In this document: piece after piece, positions 37,180-49,735 of the stretch
How positions within the stretch are numbered: position 1 is the first letter of the stretch
Layout: each line of letters begins with the position of its first letter
Source: Impatiens glandulifera
Lineage: Eukaryota > Streptophyta > Magnoliopsida > Ericales > Balsaminaceae
DNA: 64,000 nucleotides
Reading direction: 5' to 3'
NCBI RefSeq assembly: GCF_907164915.1
Contig: NC_061862.1
Span: 78,076,218-78,140,217 of the forward strand
Made by a program: the position numbers and the translations under genes
Notes under the pieces: model-generated
Seen by the model: the letters and a program-made list of their open reading frames with translations, nothing else
Told to the model about the DNA's origin: nothing
Databases searched by the model: none

Positions 37180-40100
37180 GGGGTCTCTTTTTTTCTACAA
37201 AAATATTTAATCAGAGTCAATACAAGAAAAATAAATATATTTTTTATTTTTTATGTAAAGACATAACCTTTGTTTTAATAAATAATATATGTCACATTCA
37301 AAAAAAGAGTGAAGAATAAAATAATGTTGATTCTCACTGATTTTAAGTTTATATATAAATATTTTTTTTTTTATCAAAATAATACTTCCTTAAAATCACT
37401 ATTAATCATAACTTAAAAAAGAAAAGAAAAAATTGGATAGTAATAATTTTGAGGATGGAAATAATTTTTTTAATAAAAATACTTAGAAAAGTATTAAATA
37501 AATTTTATTTTATTTTTAAATAAATGATATTTTAGTATTTTGATTAATAAAATTGAGTGTTGTAATTGATGAAATTATGTTTAAATATAAAAAAGTATTA
37601 TAATAATTAAACTTAAAAAAAAATCAAATAACTTATCAATTTTAATCCAATAAAAAATCTTAAATAACCAACGCAACATCAAACAAGTCCTAAATATAAA
37701 CTTATATAATATTAAAATTATCTTAAAAAATGATTTAGACTAAACACATCTGGGGGCGGTTGGATTAAAATAAATTTAACTTAGGATCAACTTTAATCGA
37801 GAATACTTATTGTAAGTGTAATTCATCTATACTTTTTTTTTATCTAATTTTATTCTCGAGAATGACTTTAAAAATCTATCTTTTTTATTTCTAATATTCT
37901 ATCTATTATGTTGTTGTTCGGTGACAGGTGTAAAATCATTATTTTTGTATCATTTAATTCTTAGAATAGGTTAAAACAATGTCATATTATGATAAGATTT
38001 CCTAATAAATATATATTTTTTTTATTTAAAAATATTTTAACTTTGAAGTGATAATCGAATTCGTAACATTTAATCTCTTAAGAATTATTTTTGTCACATA
38101 AATTATCTTCCTAAACATTTGAGTTATTTAAAGGGAATTATATTTTTATTTAAATTGATTCTAACCATAATTTTGAATTGAACAAGAATCTGGAATCCTA
38201 GGCATCTTAAGAAGAATTATTTTACATGTGCTGGTCAAAATGGGTGTCGGCTGCTATTAAACCTATTTCAAATTATTATTTTTTTCTCCTATATTTCGTA
38301 CGTACTATTTCAAATTTAAAATAAAAATAAAAGTATTTTTATTTAGTTTATTTTAAAGTCATATATACTAAACTTAAATGTTTTAGTGGAGAATCTTTTC
38401 ATTTTAAAAATAAAGTTACGATATATTAAATAAACTCTAAAATTATATTTAAAAAAAATAAACTAAATATTATTTTTTTTACATATTTTTATAATAAGCT
38501 AATAATAGTAACATCAGTTAGTTTGATTATGTTAGAGCTAGTTTGATATTACAATTTAATTTTTTTTTACTAAAACTAACATAATATAGTTTATTTATTT
38601 CCAATTATTGAATTAATTATTTTAAATTTTAAATACAATTTTTTTTTTTAGTAATTTAACCCATTAAAACCCAAATAACTTATATTTTTTATTAAATAAT
38701 ATTTATTTTACAAAATCTCAAATAATTCAAGATCAAACAAGTTCTAATATTTGATTATTTTATTTTATTTTAAATCACAGAAATGTAGTCATTGCTTGGA
38801 TCAGCAATAAATCACGCCAAGACAATTGGCAATGGTGGTGATGTCATAGTTAATTTTTTAATAGATTTCAAATCATAATTATGAGATTCTACACTATTGA
38901 ACCTAGACATATAATTGACACCTTTAACTATAATAATATTAACATAAAGTTTTTCCCACTATTTATTATTATTATTATTCATTTCTAACATTTTTATAAT
39001 CCTTCGCATGTATGCACAATACTTGTTAATTATGAATGTCTATTATTGATACAAGTTGTAACATAAAATGTTCTAAAGAAGGTGGTGGTGAAGTAATAAT
39101 TTTAATCAATTGGTACTATTCACTATAAAACTCGAGAAGGGTTAGGATCTCGTTAAGATGTTATAATTTTGTTTTTTAATATTTTTTTAATTTTCTTACG
39201 TTCTTTAAGGTTATATATCAAACAATATATGTTCATAAGTATATTAATAGAGTTTTAAAAATTTGTTGATTAAAGAGAAATGATAAGACGAAGATGACTA
39301 ACAAATCACATACGAAAATCCTAATCATAGGAATGAATTACATCCGAAAAATCATGTAGAAGCTTATAATGATTTTCTCAATTCACCAATTTTTTTTTAG
39401 TTTGTAATGTGATGGTGGATTTATGTTTTCTTAAATGTTAAAAGTTAATATGATTCTACCTCTATGACCCCAACATATAACTTAAAACTTTATAGGTGAG
39501 AATTGAACTCGTAATTTTTGATGTGTTAAGAACCACTCTGGTTACTTGAACTATCATATTACGTAATCATTTATATTGTTTGATTTCAATATTGTAATAA
39601 TTTACATTAATATATTTTCTTGGTTGGTTATAATATTTTCTTATTATTATTTATAACAATTTTGAATTAATAAAATGAATTCATTTATTTATTTAATATA
39701 TATATATAAATTAAAACCCACGTACTATTTTTATAAGTGAAAATCTGTCACTAAATAACTTTATTAAAGTTATTAATGCTCACAATAATGACTCCTTAAC
39801 CCAATGAATTTATGACACCCCAAATCCCAATCCCCTTTTGGTATTCGGGAATAAATGAAAATTTCTAGCATTTTGATTCAATCGAAAAACATGATGAATA
39901 TAAATAGTTAATCCCAGCTTTCAGCCTTTGACCAAATCTAGATTAAAAAAATTGACAGTTGCATAGGTTGACCATGATTTATTTATTTTTACTCCAATTT
40001 TGATAAGTTTGAGGAGATCATCAATTTTGCTAGTTATAATTAAATGCATTTTTTTTTGTTATGTGATTTTGTCTTTACCTTAAGGCCGGCTTATTTGATA

Positions 40101-40550
40101 ATAAAAATCATTGTTAAAAATAATAGAAATCTGCTTGTTATTAATTAAAAAAAATATTTGAGAGATAAATAAACTGAAACTAAAGCGTAATCAAAATGAT
40201 AACTTCTAATTTTGAATATTTAAAATAGAGTTTATTTCATTGAAATTATATATATTTGACCTAAGTTTAATAAATAATAAATAGAAGAAAATAAGAGTTT
40301 GAGTAGTATAAGAAAGAAAAGTCAGCTAAGATGATTTGGTTACATGTGTTATTGAATAATCTAAAGTATTGTGTTCAATATAAAGACTAATAATCAAGGG
40401 GATATGTTATTTTATTTATACTAGAATGGATAGTTGCTAAATTTAACTGTAATGAAAAATTTAAAAATATACAAAACCAAATATGCAATTTATAAAATTC
40501 ATAATAAATCAAATCTAAATTTCAATAGAAAAAGTATAGAGTAAATTTAA
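37180..40550. other. AT-rich intergenic region without supported genes
   Basis: Low-complexity AT-rich DNA with poly-T runs and fragments of the common MITE ends (for example aacatcaaacaagtcct at about 37675-37693 and caagatcaaacaagttct at 38728). Nothing else is supported. Confidence 0.5.
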
Positions 40551-40557
40551 AATTTTA

Positions 40558-40812
40558 GGCCTTGTTCTTATTTGGGTTTTTCAAATAACTCAATAAAATC
40601 AATTGTCACTTCACTTCCCCATTTATTCATCAAATCAATCAATTCATTAACCAAAATAATAAAATATATTTTATTTTATTTTAAATTATAATTATTTATT
40701 TTATTTATATATCAATACCCTTTAAGTTTTTTTAAAAAAAAAATATATTATCATCTCCTCAAAATCATCGCAATCATCATTAATAATCATTTTTCTCTCT
40801 CCGAACAAGCAC
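40558..40812. mobile_element. Tourist-like MITE (PIF/Harbinger type), 255 bp
   Basis: Ends GGCCTTGTTC and, on the other strand, GTGCTTGTTC, with TTA on both sides (40555-40557 and 40813-40815). TTA is the preferred PIF/Harbinger target. The interior matches the 10020-10286 copy in order. Confidence 0.7.
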
Positions 40813-43800
40813 TTAGTATAACTATCATATCCAAATGCTTATTTGAACAAATAACTTTGTATACTAATAAATGAAAATAAACAAATTGTATTGCCTCTCA
40901 ATTATTTATCACATTTTTAAATTGATCATTGTTATTTGAGACAATGATGATAATAGGTCGGTTCGAGGAGTTGTATTACTATCTCCGTCCCGAATCTACT
41001 AGCCTCGCCCCAAATCTTTCAACCGCGTCCCGATTCTGTCGGGAATTTTAAATATAAATTATTCTCGGCCCTATTGGATACGGAATTTTTCCGCGATGCA
41101 CCAAAACCGAAAAATAGTTTAAATATAAAATATAAATAAAGTAATTCATATAATTATAATTATAAATTATGAAAATATCAATATCAATATTTATAATTAT
41201 AATAATATTATTAATTAAATAAAAAAAAGATAAAGACTATTTTTTAATGAAAAAGTAACGATGTTATTATGTAAGTATATATATTAATTATTTTAAACAA
41301 CTATCATTAAAAAAAATAATTGCATATTTTTTATTCGGTTCGGGGATCGGTGCAGGACATAAATACCATCTCCGTCCCGAACTCTGGTCAACATATTTCG
41401 ATGATTCACCCCAATCCTCGGTCAAAGCGGAGAAAAACTACACCAATCGATTGGTTCAGATCGGTTACTGTGGAGCGGTTTCAAATTGTGATTATTATTT
41501 GAAACTTATATTTATGTTGATTTTATAGAATTAGTTAAAATTTTGAATAATGCCATAAAATTTTATCTATCAAAATTTTAATAATTTAAGGGTTTTCCAA
41601 AATGGACAAAACATGTATCTTATTATAAGATAGCATATTTGTTTTTCTAATTAATTTGGTACGTTTATTATTTAGTTTATAAACGTTTTGGAAATATTAT
41701 TTTTAAATGAATTTTTTCTTTTGAGATATACATATTTATATTTGTTAAAAATGGTTTGTGTGACTAAAAAATGTATTATTTTAGTACAGATTTGGGAAAA
41801 ACTGAATAGAAATATATTTAATATTTTTTTTTATAAAACTTCGATACGACATAATTTTATGTCTGATTTAACTATTTGGATGTATTTATGTTTTAAACTA
41901 AGTATTTTTTTTTCGAGATACTTGAATTTATACTATCGAATGCGGTTTAAATATTTTTAAAAATGTGTGACATTTGGGAATAATTGAAAAAATATATAAT
42001 TTCTATTTATTATTTACCAACATTATAAATTAGTTAAGAAAATTAAAATTTACGTTAAAATAAGAAGACAGACGAGTTCATTCGTTTGTGAAAAGTCTTG
42101 AGTGACAAAAATTGTGATAGTTGTAGCCCAATAGGGCACAATTCAAATACGGATGAGTTCGCAGGTTTGAAAAAAAATCTTAAATGACCAAAATTGTGAT
42201 AGTTGAAGCTCCAATTTGGAAAATACCCCAAATTAGAGCCTCAAATAATTAACATAAAATTAGGAATTTACTTGTATTATAATCTTTTAATCAAGAAAAT
42301 TAAGGAAGCTCAGGCCTGTTTTTGTTTTACGTGAAAAAAATAGTGTATTTTAAAAATTAATTAATTTAAAAGAAGGTTTAGTTAATTTTAGGAACAATTG
42401 TTTTAAAATTAAAATTCAATAATCAAAATTTTATAACTTTCTCTCCTCTCAAATCTCGTAAAAAGAGATGAGAACCGGAATGATATATTTAACTAAAGAA
42501 ATATTTTAAAATGAATTTAAGATCACTTTATTTTAAATAGTTGGCCTTTTGAATTTTGAGAATCGTCTCTTAATTTAAAAAAAAATAGAAAATATTTTAC
42601 ATACACAAACGTATTTCGAGAAAAAAAATTTAGTTCATTGTTTGATAATATGTTATCAAACATATTATTTTGTAATATGTTTACATACTCTAGAAAAAAA
42701 TTTTGTAATATGTTATCCGTATCCGTTAAAAAACAGTCCACTTGACAATTTTTTTGCTATTTAAAAAATTAAATTTTACGTTTTATTTATCTAATTATTT
42801 CTCTAAATTCTAAAGATTTTTTTTTTTTTTATGTTTTGAAATTTTAATTTTAAAATATTAAAATAAATATCCATACCTATGAATGATATAGATAATTATA
42901 GGAATATGATACCTAAAAATATCAATTAAAAGAGTTAGATTTAAAAAATAAACTCAAACAACTTTTTAATAAAATATTTTTTTATTTTAAAATTTTTTCA
43001 CAGGCATTCTATATTTTATTTTTTGAATTTTTTAAAAACATTTTAAAGTCTTTAAAATGTTAAATAATGAAATTAAATAAGTAGAAAAGCAAATAGGTTT
43101 TAGAAATTCAACATTGGTTTGCGTGTCAGGATTTTTTTTTATTTAAAATAAACATTATTTTTTAAAAATGTCTATGATTCTTGACATTTTATTTAAACTA
43201 ATTAAATAATTAATTTCGGGGTTCAATTTTAAAAATCAAGAGATTTATCAAACTATAATTTGATTTAAAAATTTATTTAAAAATAATTAATTTAAAAGAT
43301 TATTTATTTTGAAACAGAATTTTCAATTGATTTTTGATAATCAATAAAAGTTGGCATACGTAAACAAACGTATTGAACAAAATTTTCTTTTAGTTTATAA
43401 TTTAGTGATACTCGGGAAAGGCTTTCGTACTTTGTCCTCTGTACCTGTTTTAAAAATGGTCTCTACTTAAAAATTTGACTTTTTTGAAAATTAGTTGTAT
43501 AACTTTGAGTTTTGACCAATTATTCTTTCGGTCCTAGTTATGTTTCTAGGTTTTAGCGTTATTTAAAATATTGAAATAACAATATTTAAATATTGGTACG
43601 GATGATAAGTAGGGTGGAAATACTTGAAGAATATTCGTCATTTTTAAAGGTATTATTGTTTAGAAATAAACATTAAACGAGTTTTTGTCAAAATATTTTT
43701 GTGAAAATATCCCAAAATATTATAAATGCATTTTCTAATTTTTTGGGATTTATAAAAATGATTTGGAGTCCCAATATTATAAAAATAATTTTGGATTCTT

Positions 43801-43850
43801 AAAAGAGTCGCTAAACAGGCCTTAGGACTGAAGTCCTAAGGCCGGGGTTC
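40813..43850. other. Intergenic DNA with GC-richer repeat islands
   Basis: Two islands near 40955-41110 and 41330-41480 carry phrases such as atctccgtcccgaat and cccgattctgtcggga, shared between the islands in part (ccatctccgtcccgaact). They look like pieces of one decayed repeat. The rest is AT-rich, with a repeated phrase 'tgacaaaaattgtgatagttg' / 'tgaccaaaattgtgatagttg' at about 42103 and 42186. From about 43380 the sequence resembles part of an older LTR element but cannot be delimited. No genes. Confidence 0.4.
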
Positions 43851-43973
43851 GTTTTTGTCGATTGGGGTCCGGAGACCCTCGATCTAGGCTCGGGAGCTCT
43901 CGGTCTGGGCTTGGGAGCTCTTGGTCTAAGTATCGGAGTTCGTCGATTAGGATGCTAAGGATCTCGGTCCTTG
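43851..43973. repeat. Left half of a degenerate 'ctcggtcctagg' minisatellite
   Basis: Repeated short units such as ctcgatctaggctcgggag, ctcggtctgggcttgggag and ctcggtcct at about 20-25 bp spacing. The same type of unit continues on the other side of the LTR element (47600-47965), so the element inserted within the minisatellite or its parent repeat. Confidence 0.6.
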
Positions 43974-44627
43974 TGTCATGGACAAAAACTCAGTCACCGA
44001 ATATTCTCTCGTCTTGCGCGGCACTAGGCTAGATTGCCACAATCCTAGCTAGTCAGCCTTCTAAAGTGTGCAAGAAAATGGAATACTTGAGAGAGAAAGA
44101 GCTTGGAGAATATCGTGTTTATTGCTTACAAGAGTGAGGTATTACAAGTGTGTGTTGAGTTTTTGAACATTGGTTGAGTTCTATGACCTAGACTTGTTTA
44201 TATACAAATGGGAAGATCATTCTAGATCTTCCTTGTCCTAGATATTTCTAGACTCTTCTATTACTAATCTAAACCTAATAATTTCTAGAGGTTTCTAGAG
44301 AATTCTACTATGACCTATACATGAGAACTCATAGAGAATTCTAGAGAGTTCTCCCACCTTACATACAAAAGGAACTTCCTAGAGAATTCTAGAAAGTTCC
44401 ATGTCCCTACTTACAAAAGAGGAACTCCTAGATAAATCTAGAGAGTTCCATGACCTCACTCATAAAAGGGGAACTCCTAGATAAATCTAGAGAGTTCCGT
44501 GACCAACAAAAATCCAGGAACTCCTAGAGGATTCTAAAAAGTTCCAGAAATGACCCAAGACATGAATATTCTGGAAAATGCACCTTGTAGGCTTGACATG
44601 TGCACCCCATACCAATGGTCTGTGACA
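43974..44627 (-). repeat. 3' LTR of the TR-GAG-like element
   Basis: Starts (plus) TGTCATGGAC and ends GTCTGTGACA. Contains five palindromic modules (listed separately). The minus strand just inside reads TAGGTGGGGGAGAA, the polypurine tract. Confidence 0.88.
44323..44545. repeat. Five tandem near-palindromic modules in the LTR
   Basis: Modules at about 44323-44352, 44371-44400, 44421-44449, 44470-44498 and 44517-44545. Each opens with gaact, has a centre like ctagagaattctag or ctagataaatctag, and closes with agttc, so each can fold on itself. They are separated by ~20 bases of spacer. The right LTR carries an equivalent set at about 47250-47480. Confidence 0.8.
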
Positions 44628-44638
44628 TTCTCCCCCAC

Positions 44639-45330
44639 CTAAGTCGTGGCCGACCTCGGCACGACCTTAGAACGATGTATGGTGATCTTCTTCCTGGTGT
44701 CCCGTGAGTGCTCTTCCTCCCCCTTGCACGTCACGGCATCGGGTGCACCTATGGCCTCCAGCTCCAACCGATATGAGACATTTCCCACACATCTCTCGAT
44801 TGAAAATGGTCCCTCGAATCTGCGCACAAGCCCCTTGAGCACAGACCGTAGAGACTTCAATTGTTGCGGGGCAACTTCCCCCTTCCACCGTCCCCTTTCC
44901 GGACTGCACGCCCTACATCTTTTCCCATGGACTTGACGCGAGTGAAGGCGGACTGACTTTGGCCCACGTTGCCTGTGGCCAAACCTTGTGGATCTGATGG
45001 TTTTGTGCCTTTAGCCTTGAGCCGCTCGAAGACTTTGCACCTCCTTTGGACTTCCTTGGGTACTTGTCCTTTCCCTTTGGAACCGTCCCCATCATCCACC
45101 TCATCAAAAGTGGTAAAAGCCCATTTACCACATTTGCGACCTCGGCTAAATCGCATTGCCGAGAACATGCATATTCCCTCTAATTCTCTCCTTGTTGGAA
45201 TCACGCTAGACTTCCCGTGATCCAGAATGATTAAAGAATCAGAATAAGGCATTATGCAAGCGCGTACCTGATCGCATCATTGTAGTCCCAACACTACGTC
45301 GTAGTCTTCTATCGGGACCAAGGTAAACGA
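44639..45330 (-). pseudogene. Residual pol tail and linker of the TR-GAG-like element
   Basis: Near the polypurine tract the minus strand encodes RRFEGPFSIERCVGNVSYRL, typical of the region after gypsy integrase. Between this and the protease is a Lys/Arg-rich stretch (KGKGQVPKEVQRRCKVFERL) with no recognisable RT. It marks the deletion junction. Confidence 0.65.
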
Positions 45331-45342
45331 GACTGTCCCATA

Positions 45343-46834
45343 CTAGTCTCCGATCCTGGTGTGCACTTTCCTAGCCTCCTCAGCCACCGGTTTGGCTACA
45401 TCGAAGGACTTCACCGTCCCTCTTGTTGGGCTGATCCGCAGACCCAACGCCTTGGCTACTCCTTTTCGCATGAAGTTGTGCGTAACCCCTGTATCCACTA
45501 GTGCCTTAATGCGTCTTCTCCCGATCCAAGCCTCCACGAACAAAGAGCCACTCTTATTTCCTTTGATCGGCTTCGCAACACTAGTCTTCGCAGCGTTGAG
45601 CAGTCTCAAGGATCCCACCCGAGTCTCTTCCTCTTCCTCGGAAGACTCGTGTCCTTTCACTACTGCAACCTTTTCTCCCTTGAATGGGCACATAAACTTT
45701 ATGTGATTATGGACACCACAAATTTGACACACTCTTGGCTTACCCGAGTCGTCGGTTTTCCCTCACAGAGTTGTTATGTGCATGCCCCTTTCTAGGTGGG
45801 CGGTCTCCCCCACCTTTCTCCTGGTCACGTGGGCGGTCTCCCTCACGATTTTCCTCCTCGTCCCTGAGGATCTTCGGCCTATCCACATATACTTTGAGCT
45901 CTAACAGTCTTTCTGCAACCGCGATTGTCTCGGAGACGTCCCGCACCTTGGCCCTTTACAGCTCTAACTGTGCCCAAGTCTTAAGGCCATTCACAAACGC
46001 GAACAGGGCCTCTTGTTCCGTTAGACTTGGTAACTCGAGCATCAACTCTTGGAACTCCTTCACATACTCCTTGATGCTCCTGTTGTGCACAAGTTGGTTC
46101 AACTTTTTCCTATCCTCAAACTCGGCGTTCTCTGGGAAGAATTGGCGCTTGCACTCGGTCTTGAAGTCCTCCCAAGTCTCCATTCGCAGCGTACCTCGTT
46201 CAATATCTACTTCTCGCCTCCTCCACCACAGTAGTGCCATCTCTTGCAAGAAGAAAGGTGATGTCTCCAACTTGCCACGATCATCTAGTATGTTTAATGC
46301 CTGAAAGTACCTCTCCATGTTCCAAAGGAAGTCCTCCACTTCCCTTGCACTCCTCGAGCCTTTGAACGAAGTTGTCTTGGGAACATCCATCCGACGAGGT
46401 GCCGCACCTCGAAGTTCCCCTCCATTCCACCCAATCTGACCCTCCATAGCGTCGAGCCTCCCCATTATCTCCCTTCGGAGAGCATCGATCCTCGCATGGA
46501 TTTCTCCCCGGATTGTCTCGAGCACTTCATGGCGGATATCATTAGCCTCCCCTCGAACCGATCCCAGCACTTCGTCATAAATGCTCTGGTTCATATTATT
46601 AATGATCCACATCACCTCGTTCTCCAACTTTTCACCAACCTCATCCAACGCCGTCACCCTCTCGGCCGCCACACTAAACACTTCGAGAGCCTCCTAGTGC
46701 TCGGACATGCCTTCCTCAAGCCGGGTCACCCGCGCTTCCATGTCGACACTCCTCTCGACGGATTTGTCCCTCTTGGACCTCTTGTCCTTCTGTTTGCCGG
46801 TCGAAACCTTCGTGACTTTGGAACTTGAATCCAT
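45343..46834 (-). pseudogene. Gypsy gag and protease, interrupted by stops and one frameshift
   Basis: Starts MDSSSKVTKVSTGKQKDKRS at 46834. After a coiled N-terminal part comes the retrotransposon-gag domain (REVEDFLWNMERYFQAL, WWRRREVDIERG, WEDFKTECKRQFFPENAEF, YVKEFQELMLELPSL). The zinc knuckle CQICGVHNHIKFMC fits CX2CX4HX4C at about 45690-45732. The protease motif is ALVDTGVTHNFM, with an intact DTG. In-frame stops at about 46694, 45956 and 45343 fit C-to-T or G-to-A changes, and a frameshift lies at about 45750-45775. Confidence 0.85.
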
Positions 46835-46896
46835 CTCTTCTTGACGCGATCTTCTTTCAAATGCGGAAGCACAAACGTGGATGCGATAACACTTTC

Positions 46897-46908
46897 GCTC
46901 TAATACCA
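46897..46908 (-). promoter_or_regulatory. Primer-binding site of the TR-GAG-like element
   Basis: Minus strand TGGTATTAGAGC, one base from the initiator-Met site, beginning two bases inside the 5' LTR. Confidence 0.8.
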
Positions 46909-46910
46909 CT

Positions 46911-47560
46911 TGTCACGGACAGAAACTCGGTCACCGAATATTCTCTCGTCCCGCGTGGCACTAGGCTAGATTGCCACAATCCTAGCTAGTCAACCTTCTA
47001 AAGTATGCAAGAAGATGGAATACTTGAGAGAGAAAGAGCTTGGAGAATATCTTGTTTATTACTTACAAGAGTGAGGTATTACAAGTGTTGAGTTTTTGAA
47101 CATTGGTTGAGTTCTATGACCTAGACTTGTTTATATACAAGTGGGAAGATGATTCTAGATCTTCCTTGTCCTGGATATTTCTAGACTCTTCTATCACTAA
47201 TCTAAACCTAAGAATTCCTAGAGGTTTCTAGAGAATTCTACTAGGACCTATACATGAGAACTCTTAGAGAATTCTAGAGAGTTCTCCCACCTTACATACA
47301 AAAGGAACTTCCTAGAGAATTCTAGAAAGTTCCATGACCCTACTTACAAAAGAGGAACTCCTAGATAAATCTAGAGAGTTCCATGACCTCACTCATAAAA
47401 GGGGAACTCCTAGATAAATCTAGAGAGTTCCATGACCAATAAAAATCCAGGAACTCCTAGAGGATTCTAGAGAGTTCCAGAAATGACCCAAGACATGAAT
47501 ATTCTAGAAAATGTACCTTGTAGGCTTGACATGTGCACCCCATACCAATGGGTCATGAAA
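46911..47560 (-). repeat. 5' LTR of the TR-GAG-like element
   Basis: Matches 43974-44627 closely. Its outer end reads ccaatgggtcatgaaa against ccaatggtctgtgaca in the other copy, so the terminal inverted dinucleotide is lost. Confidence 0.87.
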
Positions 47561-47569
47561 CTTGGCTAG

Positions 47570-47970
47570 GATTACTAGTATAGGTGTAAAAACCTATTGG
47601 TCTAGGACTAGCTTGGGGCTAGGTTTCTCGGTCGAGGTGTATAAACCTCTAGGTCTTAAACTAGTTATAGGCTAAGTCATTCGGCCATTGGATTAGAGCT
47701 CTCGATCCCAAGTTTCGGATTCTCTATCCTAGGTCTCGGGAATCTCGATTCCGAACGCTAACCTCTTAGTCCTAGGTCTTAGGAGTCTTGATCACATGTT
47801 TAAATTTCTCGGTCCTGGGAGTTTCGGTCCCAAGTTTAAATTTCTCGGTCTTTGGAGTCTTGGTCCTAGGTAAGATCTTTAGGTCCTAGGTGAATCCTTG
47901 GTTGGGTCTCTTGGTCTTAACTTAAGAAAATTGGTCCTAGGTCTCAATCCTAGGCTAACAAGCCTCGATT
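47570..47970. repeat. Right half of the degenerate 'ctcggtcctagg' minisatellite
   Basis: Units such as tctcggtcctgggagt, ttcggtcccaagt, tctcggtctttggagt and cttggtcctaggt repeat at about 20-30 bp intervals. Continuous in character with 43851-43973. Confidence 0.65.
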
Positions 47971-49240
47971 CTCAAGAACACAAGGAATCATTTTTTAAAA
48001 TTCATTTTTTAAGTTCTGATTTTTTGATTTAGGAGTTTAGGTTACTTCACAAAGCTCCCAGAAACATGTTGATCATAATCTCAAGGTATCAATCGACCTA
48101 TATGATGATCAATTTGTTCAAAATAGTTTGTGATCAAAATTTTAGTTTTTGATTTTAAAACTGTTTTGAAGTGAAAGAAGTTATCCAATAGCTTCCTCAT
48201 ATCACATATATTTAATTGGTATCAAAACATGAACATTAGCGGTTCGTTTTGACCAATTCAAAAAGTTAATATTTTTATTTTATTTTGAAATTTTTGATTT
48301 TGATCAAACATGATCCGGATGGATCAAACATGATTGAGATGGATCAAACATGATCCAAACAGTTTCCCAACATGTTTATAATCACGTTGGGAAACTTTTT
48401 GGCAATGATTCAACAGAATTAACCCAAGAACAACAAACCCGTTTTTTTATTTATTTTTGAAATTCAAATTTGAATTATTGTTATTTAGATCGCTTGATCG
48501 GTTTTATCATATCCTAATAGTTCCTAAATGATCCTAGGAATGATTTCAATCCATGAAACACTATAAACAACAAACATACAAGCTTTTACAATTTGAAATA
48601 TAAAAATTTCAAATTCAAACTGTAAATATGAATTAGAGGGTGATTGAAATCATATCAAGGATTGGAGAACACTCCTTGAACCTTAGGAAATCTATTGGGA
48701 TGCTTAGATCTAAGCCTTAAGGTCTTTAACAAATTTTTCGAAAAAATCCAAATGCTTTGATCTTTAATGGCAGATTTCTGAAATCTTCCGATTTGAAGGT
48801 GGAAATTGGATTCTTGGCCTTTGGAATGATTCATGGGGGTATTTATAATGTCTCAAGGTCGGTTGAGGCTCCAAGTGGGTTAAATCAACTAAAAGCCATT
48901 AATGGTGTTTTGGGAGAATGATCACCATCGTAGGGTGATCATTCTGGACTTTGAATTAGTCAATTTTGTGGACCAATGACTGAGTTCCAAAAAGAGAAGA
49001 TCAACACGGGTCTTCATGCTTATCTAGATGGCGGTCGTAATGCAGAAGAAGACCAGAGCCAAAAACGACATCGTTTTGATGTTAGACGCGCTCCGTTAGC
49101 GGTCCGTTCAATGCCATTGGCGTTTGGGCATTCTGTTAGTGTTCTAGATAATGGACATTTTCTGATCCGCTATGTCCTGGGCGCGCATTGCTCTAGCTTC
49201 AACCGACTACGCGGAGCTCTCCTAAGCGTTGGATGAAAAT
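47971..49240. other. Older repeat sequence, probably part of a decayed LTR element
   Basis: No gene recognised. A short tandem repeat of ~21 bp (ggatcaaacatgatccggat and variants) lies at about 48300-48360. A GC-richer stretch at 48960-49240 includes acgacatcgttttgat, a motif common in plant retroelement LTRs, and an 86-codon open frame with no recognisable domain. Since the minisatellite flanks the TR-GAG-like insertion on both sides, the region from about 43.4 to 49.2 kb may be one older element; this is inference. Confidence 0.35.
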
Positions 49241-49735
49241 TCAGCGCTAATTACCTTTAATCCTATGTTCTTTCATCCGAGAAACGAATTGGTCAATTAA
49301 AGGTCCTGTGCCACTTTCACTCCAATCTATAATACCATTAATCCATCTTTCTTTGTATAGCCAACTCATAACAAAATGTTAAATCGAATGACACAACCGA
49401 ATTCAATCATCCTAGATGGAACTTGTACACATAACGTGCAAGAAGTACCATGCACGAGCAAAGAAAAACCAAAAAACCAAACTCTACATAACGTAAAGTT
49501 GTCAGAGTACGATTAACCTTTGGATTTGAAATCACTTGGCCGTTTAGAGGTAGCTCCATCTCGACCAAAAAAGGTAAAAGAGGTTAGAGCCGATAGAAAT
49601 CAAAGAACCCTTGTATCCGTTCGAGTTTCACTTCTCTAGAGAAGATGAGAGGCTAAAAGTGAAATTTTTTGCAACACATACCGAAAGGGTACTAATTAAG
49701 TCGACCACTAATAACTAGTTCTATTAGGATCGACT
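49241..49735. other. Possible mitochondrial-type DNA insertion, left part
   Basis: Composition is markedly less AT-rich than the surroundings. Phrases such as atccgagaaacgaattggtc, gtgcaagaagtaccatgcac and cttctctagagaagatgaga have the look of plant mitochondrial intergenic DNA. No mitochondrial gene is recognised, so this rests on composition and style alone. Confidence 0.3.

Larger units (their letters stand above)
43974..47560 (-). mobile_element. Gag-protease-only gypsy LTR element (TR-GAG-like)
   Basis: Two LTRs (43974-44627 and 46911-47560) enclose only about 2.3 kb. On the minus strand the order is 5' LTR, primer site, gag with zinc knuckle, protease, a short pol C-terminal tail, polypurine tract, 3' LTR. 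RT, RNase H and integrase are missing, so it must have relied on a related element. The flanks are ccttg and cttgg, so a target duplication is uncertain; the outer end of the right LTR is mutated. Several stops interrupt gag. Confidence 0.85.

Noticed and set aside
41688..41960. 90-codon plus-strand frame
   Set aside because: AT-rich, Phe/Tyr/Ile-biased composition as expected by chance here, with no domain.
44646..46304. Plus-strand open frames of 83-189 codons
   Set aside because: Antisense to the gag and protease region, whose minus-strand translation has clear gag, zinc-knuckle and protease motifs.
48976..49236. 86-codon plus-strand frame in GC-richer DNA
   Set aside because: No recognisable domain, no splice partners, and it lies in repeat-like sequence.
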